From Hysterangium stoloniferum (taxonomy: Eukaryota; Basidiomycota; Agaricomycetes; Hysterangiales; Hysterangiaceae), in NCBI GenBank assembly GCA_015178975.1, contig WHVD01000015.1, forward strand, positions 248,001 to 312,000: DNA of 64,000 nucleotides, written 5' to 3'. Each line of letters opens with the position of its first letter. The first letter of the stretch is position 1. The position numbers and the translations under genes were made by a program. Below the pieces are notes generated by a model. The model was not told the DNA's origin. It did not search any database and saw only the letters and a program-made list of their open reading frames with translations. This document shows, piece by piece, positions 32,113-42,690 of this stretch.

Positions 32113-35100
32113 GCAACCCTCCGGAATCTACACGGACAGAGGGTTGCGTTGACTCTCTCCGTGTCTCCGAGGTTGTCCGTCTCAACGCGTCCGCTCTCTC
32201 TAATCCCGATTCATTATTTGTAAAACTCGTCTCTGACTTTCTTGGAAATTTAGTGTTCCGAGCTCTAATAGATTCCGGCTCCACACACTGTTTTGTAGAT
32301 ACCACCTTTGTCACGAAACATAATCTGAAACTCCATTCTGTTCCCGCAATTTCCTTGCGTTTGTTTGACGGCACTAGCAATACGGCAATTACTCAAGCCT
32401 GTGACATGTCTATCCGGTTCCCTTGTGGAACATCCCAGACGGTTACATTTTTCGTAACACAGTTGGACTCTAGCTGTTCGGCAGTTCTTGGATACAACTG
32501 GCTCACCCGATATAATCCGTTGATTGACTGGGTATTGGGCAGTATTACTTTCCGGACTCCCGACACTTCCGTTCCTCCTGCAGCGTCTTTTCCGGCCAAC
32601 GCCTTTTCGGCATCAACGGCATCTCCGGCTTCTATCGAAACTTCCGAGCCCCCAAAAATCTCTCTCATCAACGCTTCGGCATTTGTTAGGGCGAGTAAAC
32701 TGGATGGCTCGCAATGTTTTTCGATCAGCTTAAAAGTTGATGAAGCATCTGGACGTTTTGCAACTCCAGAATTATCCGAGCTAAAAGCCGATCTGGAAGG
32801 AGTTCCCGAAAAATACCATGATTTCGTGGACATTTTCAGTAAGCAAAAAGCTGACAGGCTTGCACCACATAGGCCTTACGACTTAAAAATCGATATTGAG
32901 CCTGGTTCAAACCCTCCGTTAGGACCTATTTACCCATTATCCCAATCGGAACTTTCGTCTATTCGGGAGTTCCTGGATGAACATTTGTCGATAGGTTTTA
33001 TCCGTCCCTCAAAGTCTCCGTATGGAGCACCCGTCCTTTTCGTCCGTAAAAAGGATGGCTCCCTTCGACTCTGTGTCGATTTCAGAGGATTAAATTCCAT
33101 CACACGGAAAGATAAGTATCCACTCCCACTCGTTACCGACTTACTCGACGCCCCACGGAAAGCTCGAATTTACACCAAAATAGACCTCAAACACGCCTAT
33201 CATTTGGTTCGAATTGCCGAGGGTGACGAATGGAAAACTGCTTTTCGGACTCGCTATGGATCCTTTGAATGGTTGGTTATGCCGTTCGGCCTTACCAACG
33301 CCCCTTCCGCTTTTCAACGTTTTGTTAATGATATATTTTCCGACATGCTTGACGTATGTGTTATAGTCTACTTGGACGACATTTTGGTATTTTCCGAGGA
33401 TCCTGCTCTTCACGATGAACAGGTCCGTGAAGTCTTCCGAAGACTCCGAAAAAATGGTCTTTTCGCCAATGGTAAAAAATGTTATTTCGACATGGATTCT
33501 ATTGAATACTTAGGTTTCATCATCGGCCCTGATGGTCTCCGAATGGATGAAACCAAGGTTCAAGTTGTCCGTGACTGGCCCGAACCACGGAAGGTCAAGG
33601 ACATTCAATCATTTTTAGGTTTCGCCAACTTTTACCGTCGTTTTATTCGGAACTACTCGGATATTACAGTACCGCTCACTCGTCTCACCCGTAAAACTCA
33701 ACCATGGGTTTTTGACGACAAATGCCGCTCCGCCTTCCAGACTTTAAAAAATGCTTTCACTTCTGCCCCGATCCTTTCCCATTGGAAACCTGATTTTCCG
33801 ATTATTGTGGAAACCGATGCTTCCGATTATGCAATTGCCGCGATTCTTTCCATTCAAGAGTCCGACGGTGAAATTCATCCGGTCGCATTTCTTTCTCGGA
33901 CACTTTCAGTATCCGAACTCAATTACGATGTTCATGATAAGGAACTTTTGGCAATTTTTGAAGCTTTCAAACATTGGCGCCATTATCTCGAAGGTTCCGC
34001 AACTCCCGTTGATGTCGTTACCGATCACAAAAATCTCGAATATTTTTCTACCACTAAACTTTTAACCCGCCGGCAGGCCCGTTGGTCTGAATTTCTTTCC
34101 GCTTTCAACATGATTATCCGTTTTCGACCCGGACGTCTTGGTGGAAAACCAGATGCCATGACTCGACGATGGGACGTCTATCCTAAAGAGGGGGAAAGTA
34201 ACTACGCTGTTGTTAATCCACATAACCTGAAACCGGTTTTTACAACGCAACAACTTTCCGCATCTATCCGAGCAACTTCCCTTTACTATCCAATTATGCG
34301 TAGCGTCATGATTATGGACATTGAACAATTACATCAAGATATCCTTTCCGCACTCACTTCCGACCCGGCCCTCAAGCCACATTTAGACATTCCCGATAAT
34401 CCCAACCAACCCCGATGGACACAAGACTCTCAAGGTTTTATCCGTCTCGATGGACGTATCTACGTTCCAGATTCCGACAATCTTCGACTCCGCGTACTTC
34501 AGTATAAACACGATCATCCAATCTCTGGACATTACGGCATCAACAATACTCTTGGTTTAATCCGTAGAGAATATACTTGGCCCAACCTCCGAGATTTCGT
34601 AACTCAGTTCTGTAAGTCATGCACCACCTGCTTACGCTCCAAAACCCAGAGGCATAAGCCATACGGCCTTCTCAAGCAACTCCCGATACCAGAAAAACCC
34701 TGGAATTCAATTTCCATGGATTTCATCGAACAACTCCCAACTTCCGAAGGCTTTACATCCATTCTAGTCGTTGTGGACCGATTCTCGAAACAAGGCATTT
34801 TCATACCCACTCATGATACAATCACGTCCTTACAATTAGCGGAACTTTTCATTATTCACGTATTTTCCAAACACGGAGTTCCATCTCACGTAACTTCCGA
34901 TCGAGGCTCCAAGTTCGTCTCCCATTTCTTCCAGGCCCTCGGAAAAGCCCTCGACATGAAACTACACTTCACCTCGGGATATCACCCAGAAGGTGATGGA
35001 CAAACGGAACGCGTTAATCAAACACTGGAACAATATCTCCGCATCTATTGTAATTACCAACAGGACAACTGGAAATCCCTTCTTCCGATCGCGGAATTCG

Positions 35101-35798
35101 CCTACAATAACTCTCCGAATGCAACCACCGGCATATCTCCCTTCTTCGCCAATAAAGGCTATAATCCGAATCTCACAGTACATTCCGAACGAGATTTGGC
35201 TTCTGTCCGTGCTCAAGAATTTATTACCGACCTCGACGAATTACATCAAGAACTTCGGAAAGCTATTTCTTCCGCACAGGAACATTATCAACGTTCCGCG
35301 GACAAAAACAGGATCCCGCCTCCTAATTTTAAAGTTGGTGATCAGGTTTTTGTAAAAGCTCAATTCTTCCGTACTACCCGACCTTCTAAAAAACTCGCTG
35401 AGAAATTCTTAGGACCTTTTGAAATTATAGCACAAGCCGGTTCACTTTCATGGACTCTCCGTCTTCCCGACAGTATGCGAGCAGTCCACCCCGTTTTCCA
35501 CGTTTCCATGTTAGAACCTTGTGTTCCTAACTCTTTCCCGGAACGTATTCAACCTCCGTTCCCTCCGGTCATCATTGATGGAGAACCCGAATTCGAAGTT
35601 TCCGAAATATTGGATTCTAAAATCGACAAACGCCGACGTACTTGTAAATTGCTCTATTTAGTTAAATGGGCAGGTTATGAAGGTACCGACGAGGAAACTT
35701 CATGGATATTGGCCACGGAACTTGGACATGCTATGGAAATTGTTACTGACTTCCACACGGCTTATCCAGGCAAACCCGGACCTTTATCATCACTCTAA
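32085..35798 (+). CDS. pol: Element A Pol: protease, reverse transcriptase, RNase H, integrase, chromodomain
   Basis: One open frame of about 1,237 codons. It has no ATG near its start, which is consistent with frameshifted expression. Counting from codon 32,253: protease LIDSGSTH (about 6-13); RT with YLDD (about 373-376); RNase H ETDASDYA (about 522); integrase zinc finger (H-H at about 753, CKSCTTC at about 787); catalytic core SMDFIEQ, TSDRGSKF and GQTERVNQ (the DDE residues); C-terminal chromodomain (about 1112-1170, LYLVKWAGYEGTDEETSWI). The chromodomain is expected to direct integration to modified chromatin. All key residues are present and there are no stops. Confidence 0.96.
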   Translation, partial: TRHGVEKRVSNPPESTRTEGCVDSLRVSEVVRLNASALSNPDSLFVKLVSDFLGNLVFRALIDSGSTHCFVDTTFVTKHNLKLHSVPAISLRLFDGTSNTAITQACDMSIRFPCGTSQTVTFFVTQLDSSCSAVLGYNWLTRYNPLIDWVLGSITFRTPDTSVPPAASFPANAFSASTASPASIETSEPPKISLINASAFVRASKLDGSQCFSISLKVDEASGRFATPELSELKADLEGVPEKYHDFVDIFSKQKADRLAPHRPYDLKIDIEPGSNPPLGPIYPLSQSELSSIREFLDEHLSIGFIRPSKSPYGAPVLFVRKKDGSLRLCVDFRGLNSITRKDKYPLPLVTDLLDAPRKARIYTKIDLKHAYHLVRIAEGDEWKTAFRTRYGSFEWLVMPFGLTNAPSAFQRFVNDIFSDMLDVCVIVYLDDILVFSEDPALHDEQVREVFRRLRKNGLFANGKKCYFDMDSIEYLGFIIGPDGLRMDETKVQVVRDWPEPRKVKDIQSFLGFANFYRRFIRNYSDITVPLTRLTRKTQPWVFDDKCRSAFQTLKNAFTSAPILSHWKPDFPIIVETDASDYAIAAILSIQESDGEIHPVAFLSRTLSVSELNYDVHDKELLAIFEAFKHWRHYLEGSATPVDVVTDHKNLEYFSTTKLLTRRQARWSEFLSAFNMIIRFRPGRLGGKPDAMTRRWDVYPKEGESNYAVVNPHNLKPVFTTQQLSASIRATSLYYPIMRSVMIMDIEQLHQDILSALTSDPALKPHLDIPDNPNQPRWTQDSQGFIRLDGRIYVPDSDNLRLRVLQYKHDHPISGHYGINNTLGLIRREYTWPNLRDFVTQFCKSCTTCLRSKTQRHKPYGLLKQLPIPEKPWNSISMDFIEQLPTSEGFTSILVVVDRFSKQGIFIPTHDTITSLQLAELFIIHVFSKHGVPSHVTSDRGSKFVSHFFQALGKALDMKLHFTSGYHPEGDGQTERVNQTLEQYLRIYCNYQQDNWKSLLPIAEFAYNNSPNATTGISPFFANKGYNPNLTVHSERDLASVRAQEFITDLDELHQELRKAISSAQEHYQRSADKNRIPPPNFKVGDQVFVKAQFFRTTRPSKKLAEKFLGPFEIIAQAGSLSWTLRLPDSMRAVHPVFHVSMLEPCVPNSFPERIQPPFPPVIIDGEPEFEVSEILDSKIDKRRRTCKLLYLVKWAGYEGTDEETSWILATELGHAMEIVTDFHTAYPGKPGPLSSL
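32101..32112 (+). promoter_or_regulatory. Candidate -1 frameshift site at the gag/pol overlap
   Basis: The gag frame reads TCG-AAA-AAA-GAG-TAA. The pol frame (-1) is open from 32,085, so the overlap is 28 nt and the A6 run is the only slippery-looking stretch in it. Shifting there yields a continuous Gag-Pol. Re-initiation is the alternative. Confidence 0.5.
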
Positions 35799-35881
35799 TC
35801 CTTGTTCTTTTCTGTTCAGTTTCCGACACTTCCATTTTCCCACTCGTTTTAGGTTTTGCAAGTCAAAAAATATTATTAAAT

Positions 35882-37036
35882 CTATCTTAAAGTCTCTGAC
35901 ACCCCAAATCCACCTTCCGTCCCAACCTCCGGCTCTTCAGCAATTTCCGCACTTTCCACCATATCCTGTACCTCTTCATCTTCACTCTCTGATTCTTCCG
36001 GCTCTTTTCCCGACCCCCATCTCCGCTCCACACACTCCGCCAATGGATCGTTCGGCTGGTTTTTCGCTTTATCGGCAAATCGTTCGGATACCGCGATTAC
36101 ACCGATACTAACCATCATCTTCTCCAGGAAATCGTTTTGCCTCCGGAAATTCCGGACCAACGAACGGAAACCTTTCTCCTGGATATCATTATGACGATCC
36201 ATTGTATCCCGCATTTTCATGACTTCCGTCCCGATAAAAACCAACGCGTCGACGGTGTCCTTGAGAAGCTCAATGCCTGTACTATCCGTTTTCGACGTTT
36301 CAGTTTCCGTAGCTTTGGCCGCTCCTGAACTTCCCGCGTCGTTAGGTTTCGGAGTCTTCTCACCTTTCGGAATTCTTTTTGAGGCAAGGGTGCACGGAAG
36401 TTTGAGAACCGCGCAAGGATAGCAAGTTCCGCCCCATTTTACCTTCTGTTTCCAACACGTCATGTTCCGTATGGAACATCGATAACACGGAGTTTCATGG
36501 ACGATTTCCATTCGTTCCGGAGCTTTGACTTTTGGTTTCTGTTTCGGAGGTTAAACAACTACCGTTTCCATTACAGATACACTTACTTTAGGACTCGAAG
36601 GCCCAGCTTCTCCCTCTACTTCCACCTCCACAGCTTTTCGCTGTACGCAACAGTTATCGGTTGGAACCACGGAAATCTATGGAATCGGACTTACCTTTCC
36701 TTCCCTTACCTCCTTACGTTTTTCCGCCGCCTCAGCTTCTTGTTGTTTCTTCACTTCTTCTTCCTTCAACCTCCGATCCTCCATCACTTTCCGCAACCTC
36801 GCCAACTCTTTTTCTTTTTCCGCCCTCGCCCGCTCCAATTCCCGCTTTTCCGCCTCCTCCGCCTCCTTCAACTCCTGCATCAACGCTTTTTCCTCCTCTT
36901 CCTGTCGTCGCTTCAACTCCTCCATTTTCTGGCGTTTTTGTTGAAGTTCTGCGACCTTCGACATCTTTTGAAGTACGGATATTTCGGTATCTGAGTCTTC
37001 CGGGGTAGTGATGAATAACGGCCGACGAATCGACAT
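35882..37036 (-). CDS. Antisense accessory gene of element A: coiled coil plus Zn(II)2Cys6 cluster
   Basis: Three exons on the strand opposite gag-pol: 37036-36695, 36640-36587 and 36538-35882, giving 350 residues. Both introns (54 and 48 bp) have GTAAGT donors and CAG acceptors and keep the frame. Exon 1 encodes a long charged coiled coil (about residues 25-112, KRQKMEELKRRQEEEE). Exon 2 is an acidic linker. Exon 3 has CYRCSIRNMTC then CYPCAVLKLPC, with Cys at about 150, 153, 160, 171, 174 and 181. This is CX2CX6CX10CX2CX6C, the exact fungal zinc-cluster spacing. A second helical region and an acidic tail follow. A TATA box (TATAAAAA, 37,092-37,085) lies about 50 bp before the ATG. The 3' end stops 84 bp from pol. 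A DNA-binding or chromatin role is inferred; an alternative is a non-regulatory zinc-binding protein. A decayed homologue lies at 60,779-61,755. Confidence 0.85.
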
Positions 37037-37084
37037 ACAAGTTGTGGTTAAAGAAACAAAAACGTTAATTCGAATATTTGGAGG

Positions 37085-37092
37085 TTTTTATA
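37085..37092 (-). promoter_or_regulatory. TATA box of the antisense gene
   Basis: TATAAAAA on the minus strand, 49 bp before the antisense ATG. The homologue in element C has TATAAAAA 50 bp before its ATG (61,805-61,812). Confidence 0.65.
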
Positions 37093-37210
37093 CTCAGAAT
37101 AACAGCCGAAACTCTCACCTCCATATTTGCGTAAATTTCACGACACATAACAATCAGCCGTCGCTTCAAACACTCAGTACCTAATCGCCTCTATGGGATT
37201 TCGGCCTAAC

Positions 37211-37220
37211 AGGGGGGTAC
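37211..37220 (+). promoter_or_regulatory. Polypurine tract of element A
   Basis: AGGGGGGTAC directly precedes the 3' LTR. Equivalent tracts end GGGAGGATAC before the LTR at 61,929 and, on the other strand, GGGAGGGTAC beside the LTR ending at 45,934. Confidence 0.8.
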
Positions 37221-37804
37221 TGTTACGACCCGTTCCCGGATGTTTCAATATCCGACTTCCGGTCTCTCCATTCCCGACTTCCGATCCCCGACTTCCGACT
37301 TTGACCTCCGACTACGGAACATCATAGTTACCGTATCATCCGCGTTCTTCGTTTGTTCCGCATTTGGTAATTTGTCCGTTGACAAGTATTCACTCGTTTG
37401 TTGTTGTATTCCCGTCTTGGAATATTGTCTTCCTAATATGTCTTATTGTATTTCCGTTTTAAGAACACTTCCGTTTCCGTCTTATTATGGTCTCAGTTTG
37501 TAGTACAATAACGAGTAGACTTATATTAGTTTCCGCGAATTTGTACTTTACTTTAGATCTGATATCGACTTAGTTTCTTATTCCTCCTCCCGTCTTTCTG
37601 TACGCTCGATATTCGGAACTCTTCAGAACTCTGAATATCCATATCTTCCGTCGTTAGTTCACTTCCGAAATTAAGGACACTGAGCGTTTGCGTAGAGGCG
37701 CAGCACATAAGCTGAAGCCGACGTCCTGACCCTATCGACGAGTTTCCGACTTCCCGGTGACTTCCCGATAGTTCCGGAATAAGTTCCCGACACGGCACTT
37801 AACA
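37221..37804 (+). repeat. 3' LTR of element A
   Basis: Reads identical to the 5' LTR over its full 584 bp and is followed by the target duplication AGAGG. Confidence 0.95.
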
Positions 37805-38055
37805 AGAGGCCAAGATCTGGGACAGAATCAAATGTCAGTGACTCAGAATTGACTTAAGTAATAAGTCATGTGACACCAAAAATGCACATACAGGAGCAAG
37901 CAATGTGCCTGGAAGCAATAACTAAGTAAATAAAAGATAAATAATTAGTTAAAAATTATATAATAATTAAATAAGATATAATAGCATTATATGAGCTATA
38001 TGCTATTATTATACAAAGTTAAAAGGAACTAGGCCTTATATTTCACAATAAAATA
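37805..38055. other. AT-rich spacer
   Basis: No gene seen. Confidence 0.4.
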
Positions 38056-39960
38056 TGTTAAGAGTCATGCATGAGCTTATCAGAGGGTTTCTGGAGAAAC
38101 CCATGGGAAAGCCAGTAGGACTTGGCTTTAGCTTATAGGCTGTGCCCTCACAAGATCGTCTTGTCCAATTTCAAATGGGCAGACAGGAAACCCCGGGACT
38201 CTGGGTGGGGTTCATGGGTTGAGAGGTCGGGTGGTTGAGATGAATAGGTCAGAGGTTGAGTGATAGATGGGTCGGGGTCTGTGGGCTCCGACAAGTAAGA
38301 GTGGTGTGTTTCAAAGAGAAGAATAGAGCAGAAAATATACTAAGATTACTGGGGGGAATCTAAGCTGATTTTCTGACTGGATTGTATGTACAACATACCA
38401 AATCCAGTAATAATGAAAACTAAACTAGCAAACATGAAACAAAATAAATAAACACCAAACTTGGTGTTAGGAATGGAATGGAATGGAGTGGAGTCCGAAT
38501 CATGACAGGTCATTTAGCCATAACGGGAATGGGGCTCAGTTAGAGAGCTGTCAGGTTTTCCGAGTGGGGTCTGGTGAGTGGTGCATGGGACAGGGTCAGA
38601 GATAGACAGGAACGGAGTCTGGTGGGTATTCTGGTGACTGATACATGAAGTAATGAAGGTCAAGCATGGACAGGTCTGATGTACGGAGTCTGGCGGGTAT
38701 TCCGGTAAACTGATAATTGGTGCATGTAGGGTGCAGGTGCATATAGGTTAGTGACTGGAGTCTGGCAGGATTTCTGGTTGTAACAGTGCCCTCATGAGAT
38801 CATGTCATCCAATTTCAGATGGGCAGATGGGAATCCCGGGGAGTCTGGGAGGGGTTCGTGGGTTGAGAGGTCAGGGTGTGAGGAGTATGTATGCTTTTAC
38901 CACAGTTTCATTGTGGTAAAACACTCCTTTTATTTTATTTATATTTTACACATTCTATTCATATTTATCTATCTTTTATATTCTTCGAATATTCCATCAT
39001 TTCATTAGTTCGAAGCATTGTGTATACTTGTGGGTGCACTCGGCACCAATTAGAACTCAGACACACTTTTACCCAAGAACCACCACTCGTAAGACATAAA
39101 CTAGGTCTACTACAAGCGGTGATCAGGGTAACGTGTCAGCTACTACAATAAGTAGCAGTATCTGAACTATCTAACACTTCAGGCCTCGAAATGTAACAGT
39201 CGAGGCCTCCACTCGAATCATCCTTCTCGAATCATCCTTCTTGAATCATCCTTCCTCCCATTCTACTCATTTCTTCATATATAGAATGGTCAGAACTTAT
39301 ACCACTCTTCACACAGGGAGTCAACTGCAGGAATCCCATGGAAGTCGAGGGGTCAGACAGAGATGAGTCAGGGGTTGAGATAGATAGGTCAGAGGTTGAG
39401 TGATAGATAAGTCAGAGCCCATGGGCTTTGACAAGGTAAAGAGTGGTGTGTTTCAAAGAGGAGATTAGAGCAGAAAATGTACGGGGATTACTGGGGAGAA
39501 TCTAAGCTGATTTTCTGACTGGATTGTATGTACAATATTTGCCAGACTATATATACTGTGGAATGTATAACATACTAAATCCAGTAATAATGAAAACTAA
39601 ACTAGCAAATATGAAATGAGATAAGTAAACACCAAACTTGGTGTTAGGAACAGAATGGAGCAAAGCAGAGTCCAAATTGTGACAGGTCGTTAGACCATAA
39701 TGGGAATGGGGCTCAGTTAGAGAGCTGTTGGGTTTTCCAAGCAGGGTCTGGTGACTGATGCATAGGACAGGGTTGGAGATAGACAGGAGCGGGTTCTAGT
39801 GGGTATTCTGGTGACTAATACATGAAGTGATGAAGGTCAAGTATAAACAGGTCTGACGTCTGGAGTCCGGTGGGTATTCCAGTAAACTAATAATTGGTGT
39901 ATGTAGGATGCAGGTGCATATAAGTTAGCCTGGAGTCTGGCAAGTATTCCAGTCATAACA
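38056..39960 (-). repeat. Family c LTR followed by a tandem partial LTR (minus)
   Basis: A full LTR at 38,056-38,785 (TGTTAAGAGTC to GGTTGTAACA) is followed directly by a partial copy that starts within the U5 motif (GTGCCCTCATGAGATC) and ends GTCATAACA at 39,960. AATA flanks the pair. The partial copy is interrupted by 38,877-39,313. The copy is old and CpG-poor. Confidence 0.75.
38877..39313 (+). repeat. Solo LTR related to element B (437 bp)
   Basis: TGTGAGGAGTATG to CTCTTCACA with perfect target duplication CAGGG (38,872-38,876 and 39,314-39,318). Its middle (TTAGAACTCAGACACAC) matches the LTRs of element B. Contains a hairpin TTTTACCACA/TGTGGTAAAA near the start. Confidence 0.88.
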
Positions 39961-40258
39961 AATATAATAAAAATACAATAAATTTGAAAAAATACTAATT
40001 AATTCAAAGAAAATTGAGAGAATTTTATGAGATATATAATACTGATACCTCACACTCCCCCAATGAGTGATTATTTTGTTTAATTTATTGAGCAATAAGT
40101 TTTGATTAAAATCACATAATTCTTAAGTTGGTAGATAGCCAACATGTTCCAATATATCATGTGAATTTTTCAGAATTTTTGCTGATGTCATTCCTTCACA
40201 CAATATCAATCTTTCTAAAATGCACAAACATTGGGGCAGTTTTTTGAACCCACTGTAT
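39961..40258. mobile_element. Fragment ending in a Tc1-like terminus
   Basis: AT-rich sequence ending GTTTTTTGAACCCACTG|TA at 40,254. In reverse this reads CAGTGGGTTCAAAAAAC, a Tc1-type end on a TA target. It abuts the duplicated hydrolase segment. Confidence 0.45.
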
Positions 40259-41858
40259 GTGGTACAGTTTGATCATCAGTTTACATATCAATGTGAATAT
40301 TCTTTTCATGAGCAATTTGAATAATATTGGATTGATCGATGGCAAGGTTTGATTGTGGCATGTTACACTTTACAAGGAGAAGTACCTGAATTGATATACT
40401 GATAAAACTTCACAAATATTTCTTGATCCAAGCAGCGGTTTCTTTGAACGAGCCTTCCTTTCCTGCTTTGACGAGGGGGTCGCTCTGTACGATAAATAAG
40501 GACCTAAGCACTATGTCACACACAAACCATCGACTTACCAAATCGCCTCGGACCTGTATTATGACAACATATAAAGCACCATTCAATGTCTTGCCTATGA
40601 TACAAAGCCGAAGCCATTGCTTACCGCAAAACCATGCACACACCCCTTCCAATGCACCCGTTTATACCCAGGTGCGTACTTCCCGTCCCCCAACAAATTA
40701 TCAGCGAGCTCACATGATTCCTTCGGGAACTGCCCGTCCACATCGCACGAGTTTATGAGCATTGGCGCCTTTGATTTGGCGAGAAGAGTCTCGAGGTCGT
40801 CGGGCATTTTGAGGAGGGAAGGGTGGGAGACTACTCCGACTTTGATCGTGCCCTCTTGGGCGAGGTTGAAGACGTATTTGCCTTGATGTTTGGTATATTT
40901 AGTAAGCATTGAATGATTATCAGGGAGAGGCTTTTTCTTACCGCCAAAACAATACCCAGTAGCACCAAATTCTTTGATACCACGTTCCTTGAGCGCTGCG
41001 ATGACGGGATCTAATAATGGACGGGTTACTTCGGCGGGATGTTTCCCGATCCAAGCCGGGAGGTCAAATTTGAACTGCAACCAAAAAAATAAGATGAGCA
41101 GAGATGACGAATGGATAATGGGAATATCGGACGTCTTTTTCTGTAAGGAGATTAAGGGGAACGGGATCTCCGTCGAAGTAATCGATCATGTAGACCTGAA
41201 GTTGGGCAAATTTCAGATATGGTGTTATGTAGATTTGAGATTAAAACTGAAGATATTTACTGCTACGCCATTGAGAGCGAAGTCATCGGCCTGCGAGAGA
41301 TGCATCAACTGTCTGGTTTAGATGATAGAGAGTAACGTTGATAGTACCAATAACTATGATAAGTGCTATGTTTATTATCTCTTCTTGGTTAGGACAGTGG
41401 CATTCAAAACTCACCTGCGCATTCCACAAAGACAATCCCAGAGCATCTATCAAACATGATCCATAGAAGTCACCAAAGTTATGTACAGCGTATGTGATAC
41501 ACACCTGGGAGGTACAAAAGTGCCTTCTCCTTATCATATTCCCCAGATGGAAGGGCTACATAAACATCAACACCCGCAATCTTTTCGATTGTTCCAGTCG
41601 GCGTTCCTACACAATGGAGAGGTGGGCATCCAAATCAACATTCCTATGCATGGTTATATCCTCGATTTCAAAGATCGCTGTACTTACCTTCATGACGAAC
41701 ACCTTTGATACAGTCTGAACACAGTGTAGGTTCGGAACTCATGATACTTATGAACGACGAGGAGTATTCGATGGGAGCAGTGTCTTATGAATGATTTAAT
41801 AGACGTGTCACTCTCATATATATATTTCAAATCCGGCGGCACCAGACTTACGTGTGTG
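40259..41858. repeat. Segmental duplication, copy 2
   Basis: Partner of 14,685-16,277 in the same orientation. The right boundary is followed by a GTCACGTGCAACCTATTT repeat and the left boundary abuts a Tc1-like end, so both sides are bordered by repeats. Confidence 0.85.
40410..41742 (-). CDS. Dienelactone hydrolase family protein, copy 2
   Basis: Same nine-exon structure as copy 1 with all splice sites kept, including the 15-nt exon. The catalytic Cys (GYCFGG), Asp (SCDVDGQFP) and His (CVHGFAVRG) are intact. Only scattered substitutions separate the proteins (for example DYFDGDPVPLN for DYYDGDPVPFD, and FDLPAWIG for FDLSAWIG). No disabling change was seen, so both copies could be functional. 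Upstream sequence diverges about 115 bp before the ATG, so the promoters may differ. Substrate unknown. Confidence 0.88.
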
Positions 41859-42690
41859 GTACTCGAAGGGTCACGTGCAACCTATTTTTTTTTTTTTTTT
41901 TTTGGATATATTTGTATCCCGCTTCAAGCAACAATGGCTAACTGCGGCTAGGGGGTGAAAAGGCCCCCAGAGAAACTATGCTACCGTGGTACGAAGTCCC
42001 GAGTGAGCTACGTGTGTGGAAGGGATTTTAGTAAGCAAAGGGGGGCATGTAGAATATATACATGGTATAGAGCTGAGGCCTTGAGGCCTTGGGCCGAAGC
42101 CCCAAGAAAAGCCCGAGATCCTGCTAGCAGGCGTCGACAAGGGCTGCAGGCACACCGAAGTCTTGCATTGCTAGTGCATAGGTGAATGCTGGAGTCGGGG
42201 GTGGGTAGGAAGGGTAGACCGCTGCCAGGCAGCAGTCATGGTTGGTAGGTGCCAGTGACGTTCCGCAGACGACACTGGTGCGCGGCTGAAGGCTGCCGAC
42301 TTTGACAGAGCAGTGAGTTCAGAGGCCCCCAAACCTGTTCACTGTCATCTGCCTCTCCGCCCCTCACCACGAGCACTGGGGGCCCCAACCCCAGAGGCAG
42401 GTGGTGGTCACGGAACAAGAGAGCCTTGTCACGTGCAACCTATTTTTTTTTTTTTTTAAATACATTGTCGCATAACTAAGATACATAGGAGGTGCCGGTG
42501 ACAGTCTACAGGCTACACTGGTGTGCGGCTGAAGGCTGCCGACTTTGACAGAGCATTGAATTCAGAGACTCCCCAAGCCTGTTCACTGTCATCCACCTCT
42601 TTGTCCTTTTACCACGAGCAAGGGGGACCCAACCCCAGAGGCAGGTGGTGGTCATGGAACAAGAGAGCCTTGTCACATGCAACCTATTTG
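41859..42690 (+). repeat. GC-rich repeat units ending in poly-T, two in tandem
   Basis: The junction GTCACGTGCAACCTATTT followed by a T run occurs at about 41,870 and 42,430, and without a long T run at 42,673. Units 42,240-42,455 and 42,485-42,690 are direct copies (GGCTGAAGGCTGCCGACTTT, CCCAGAGGCAGGTGGTGGTC). 41,930-42,190 is a different GC-rich block. T runs at unit ends could be Pol III terminators of a SINE or reversed poly-A. No protein family recognised. Confidence 0.55.

Larger units (their letters stand above)
30271..37804 (+). mobile_element. Intact Ty3/gypsy chromovirus ('element A'), 7,534 bp
   Basis: Two 584-bp LTRs (30,271-30,854 and 37,221-37,804) read as identical, with perfect 5-bp target duplication AGAGG on both sides. 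Inside are gag, pol (overlapping in the -1 frame) and, in antisense, a spliced accessory gene. There is a self-priming-type site after the 5' LTR and a polypurine tract before the 3' LTR. gag and pol lack stops. Identical LTRs mean recent insertion. Domain order protease-RT-RNaseH-integrase-chromodomain and the self-primer place it in the Tf1/sushi-type chromoviruses (family knowledge). Confidence 0.95.

Noticed and set aside
36497-37008. Plus-strand ORFs opposite the antisense gene (Phe/Leu/Arg-rich or Pro/Ser-rich)
   Set aside because: They mirror the coiled-coil codons of the minus-strand gene and contain no domain.
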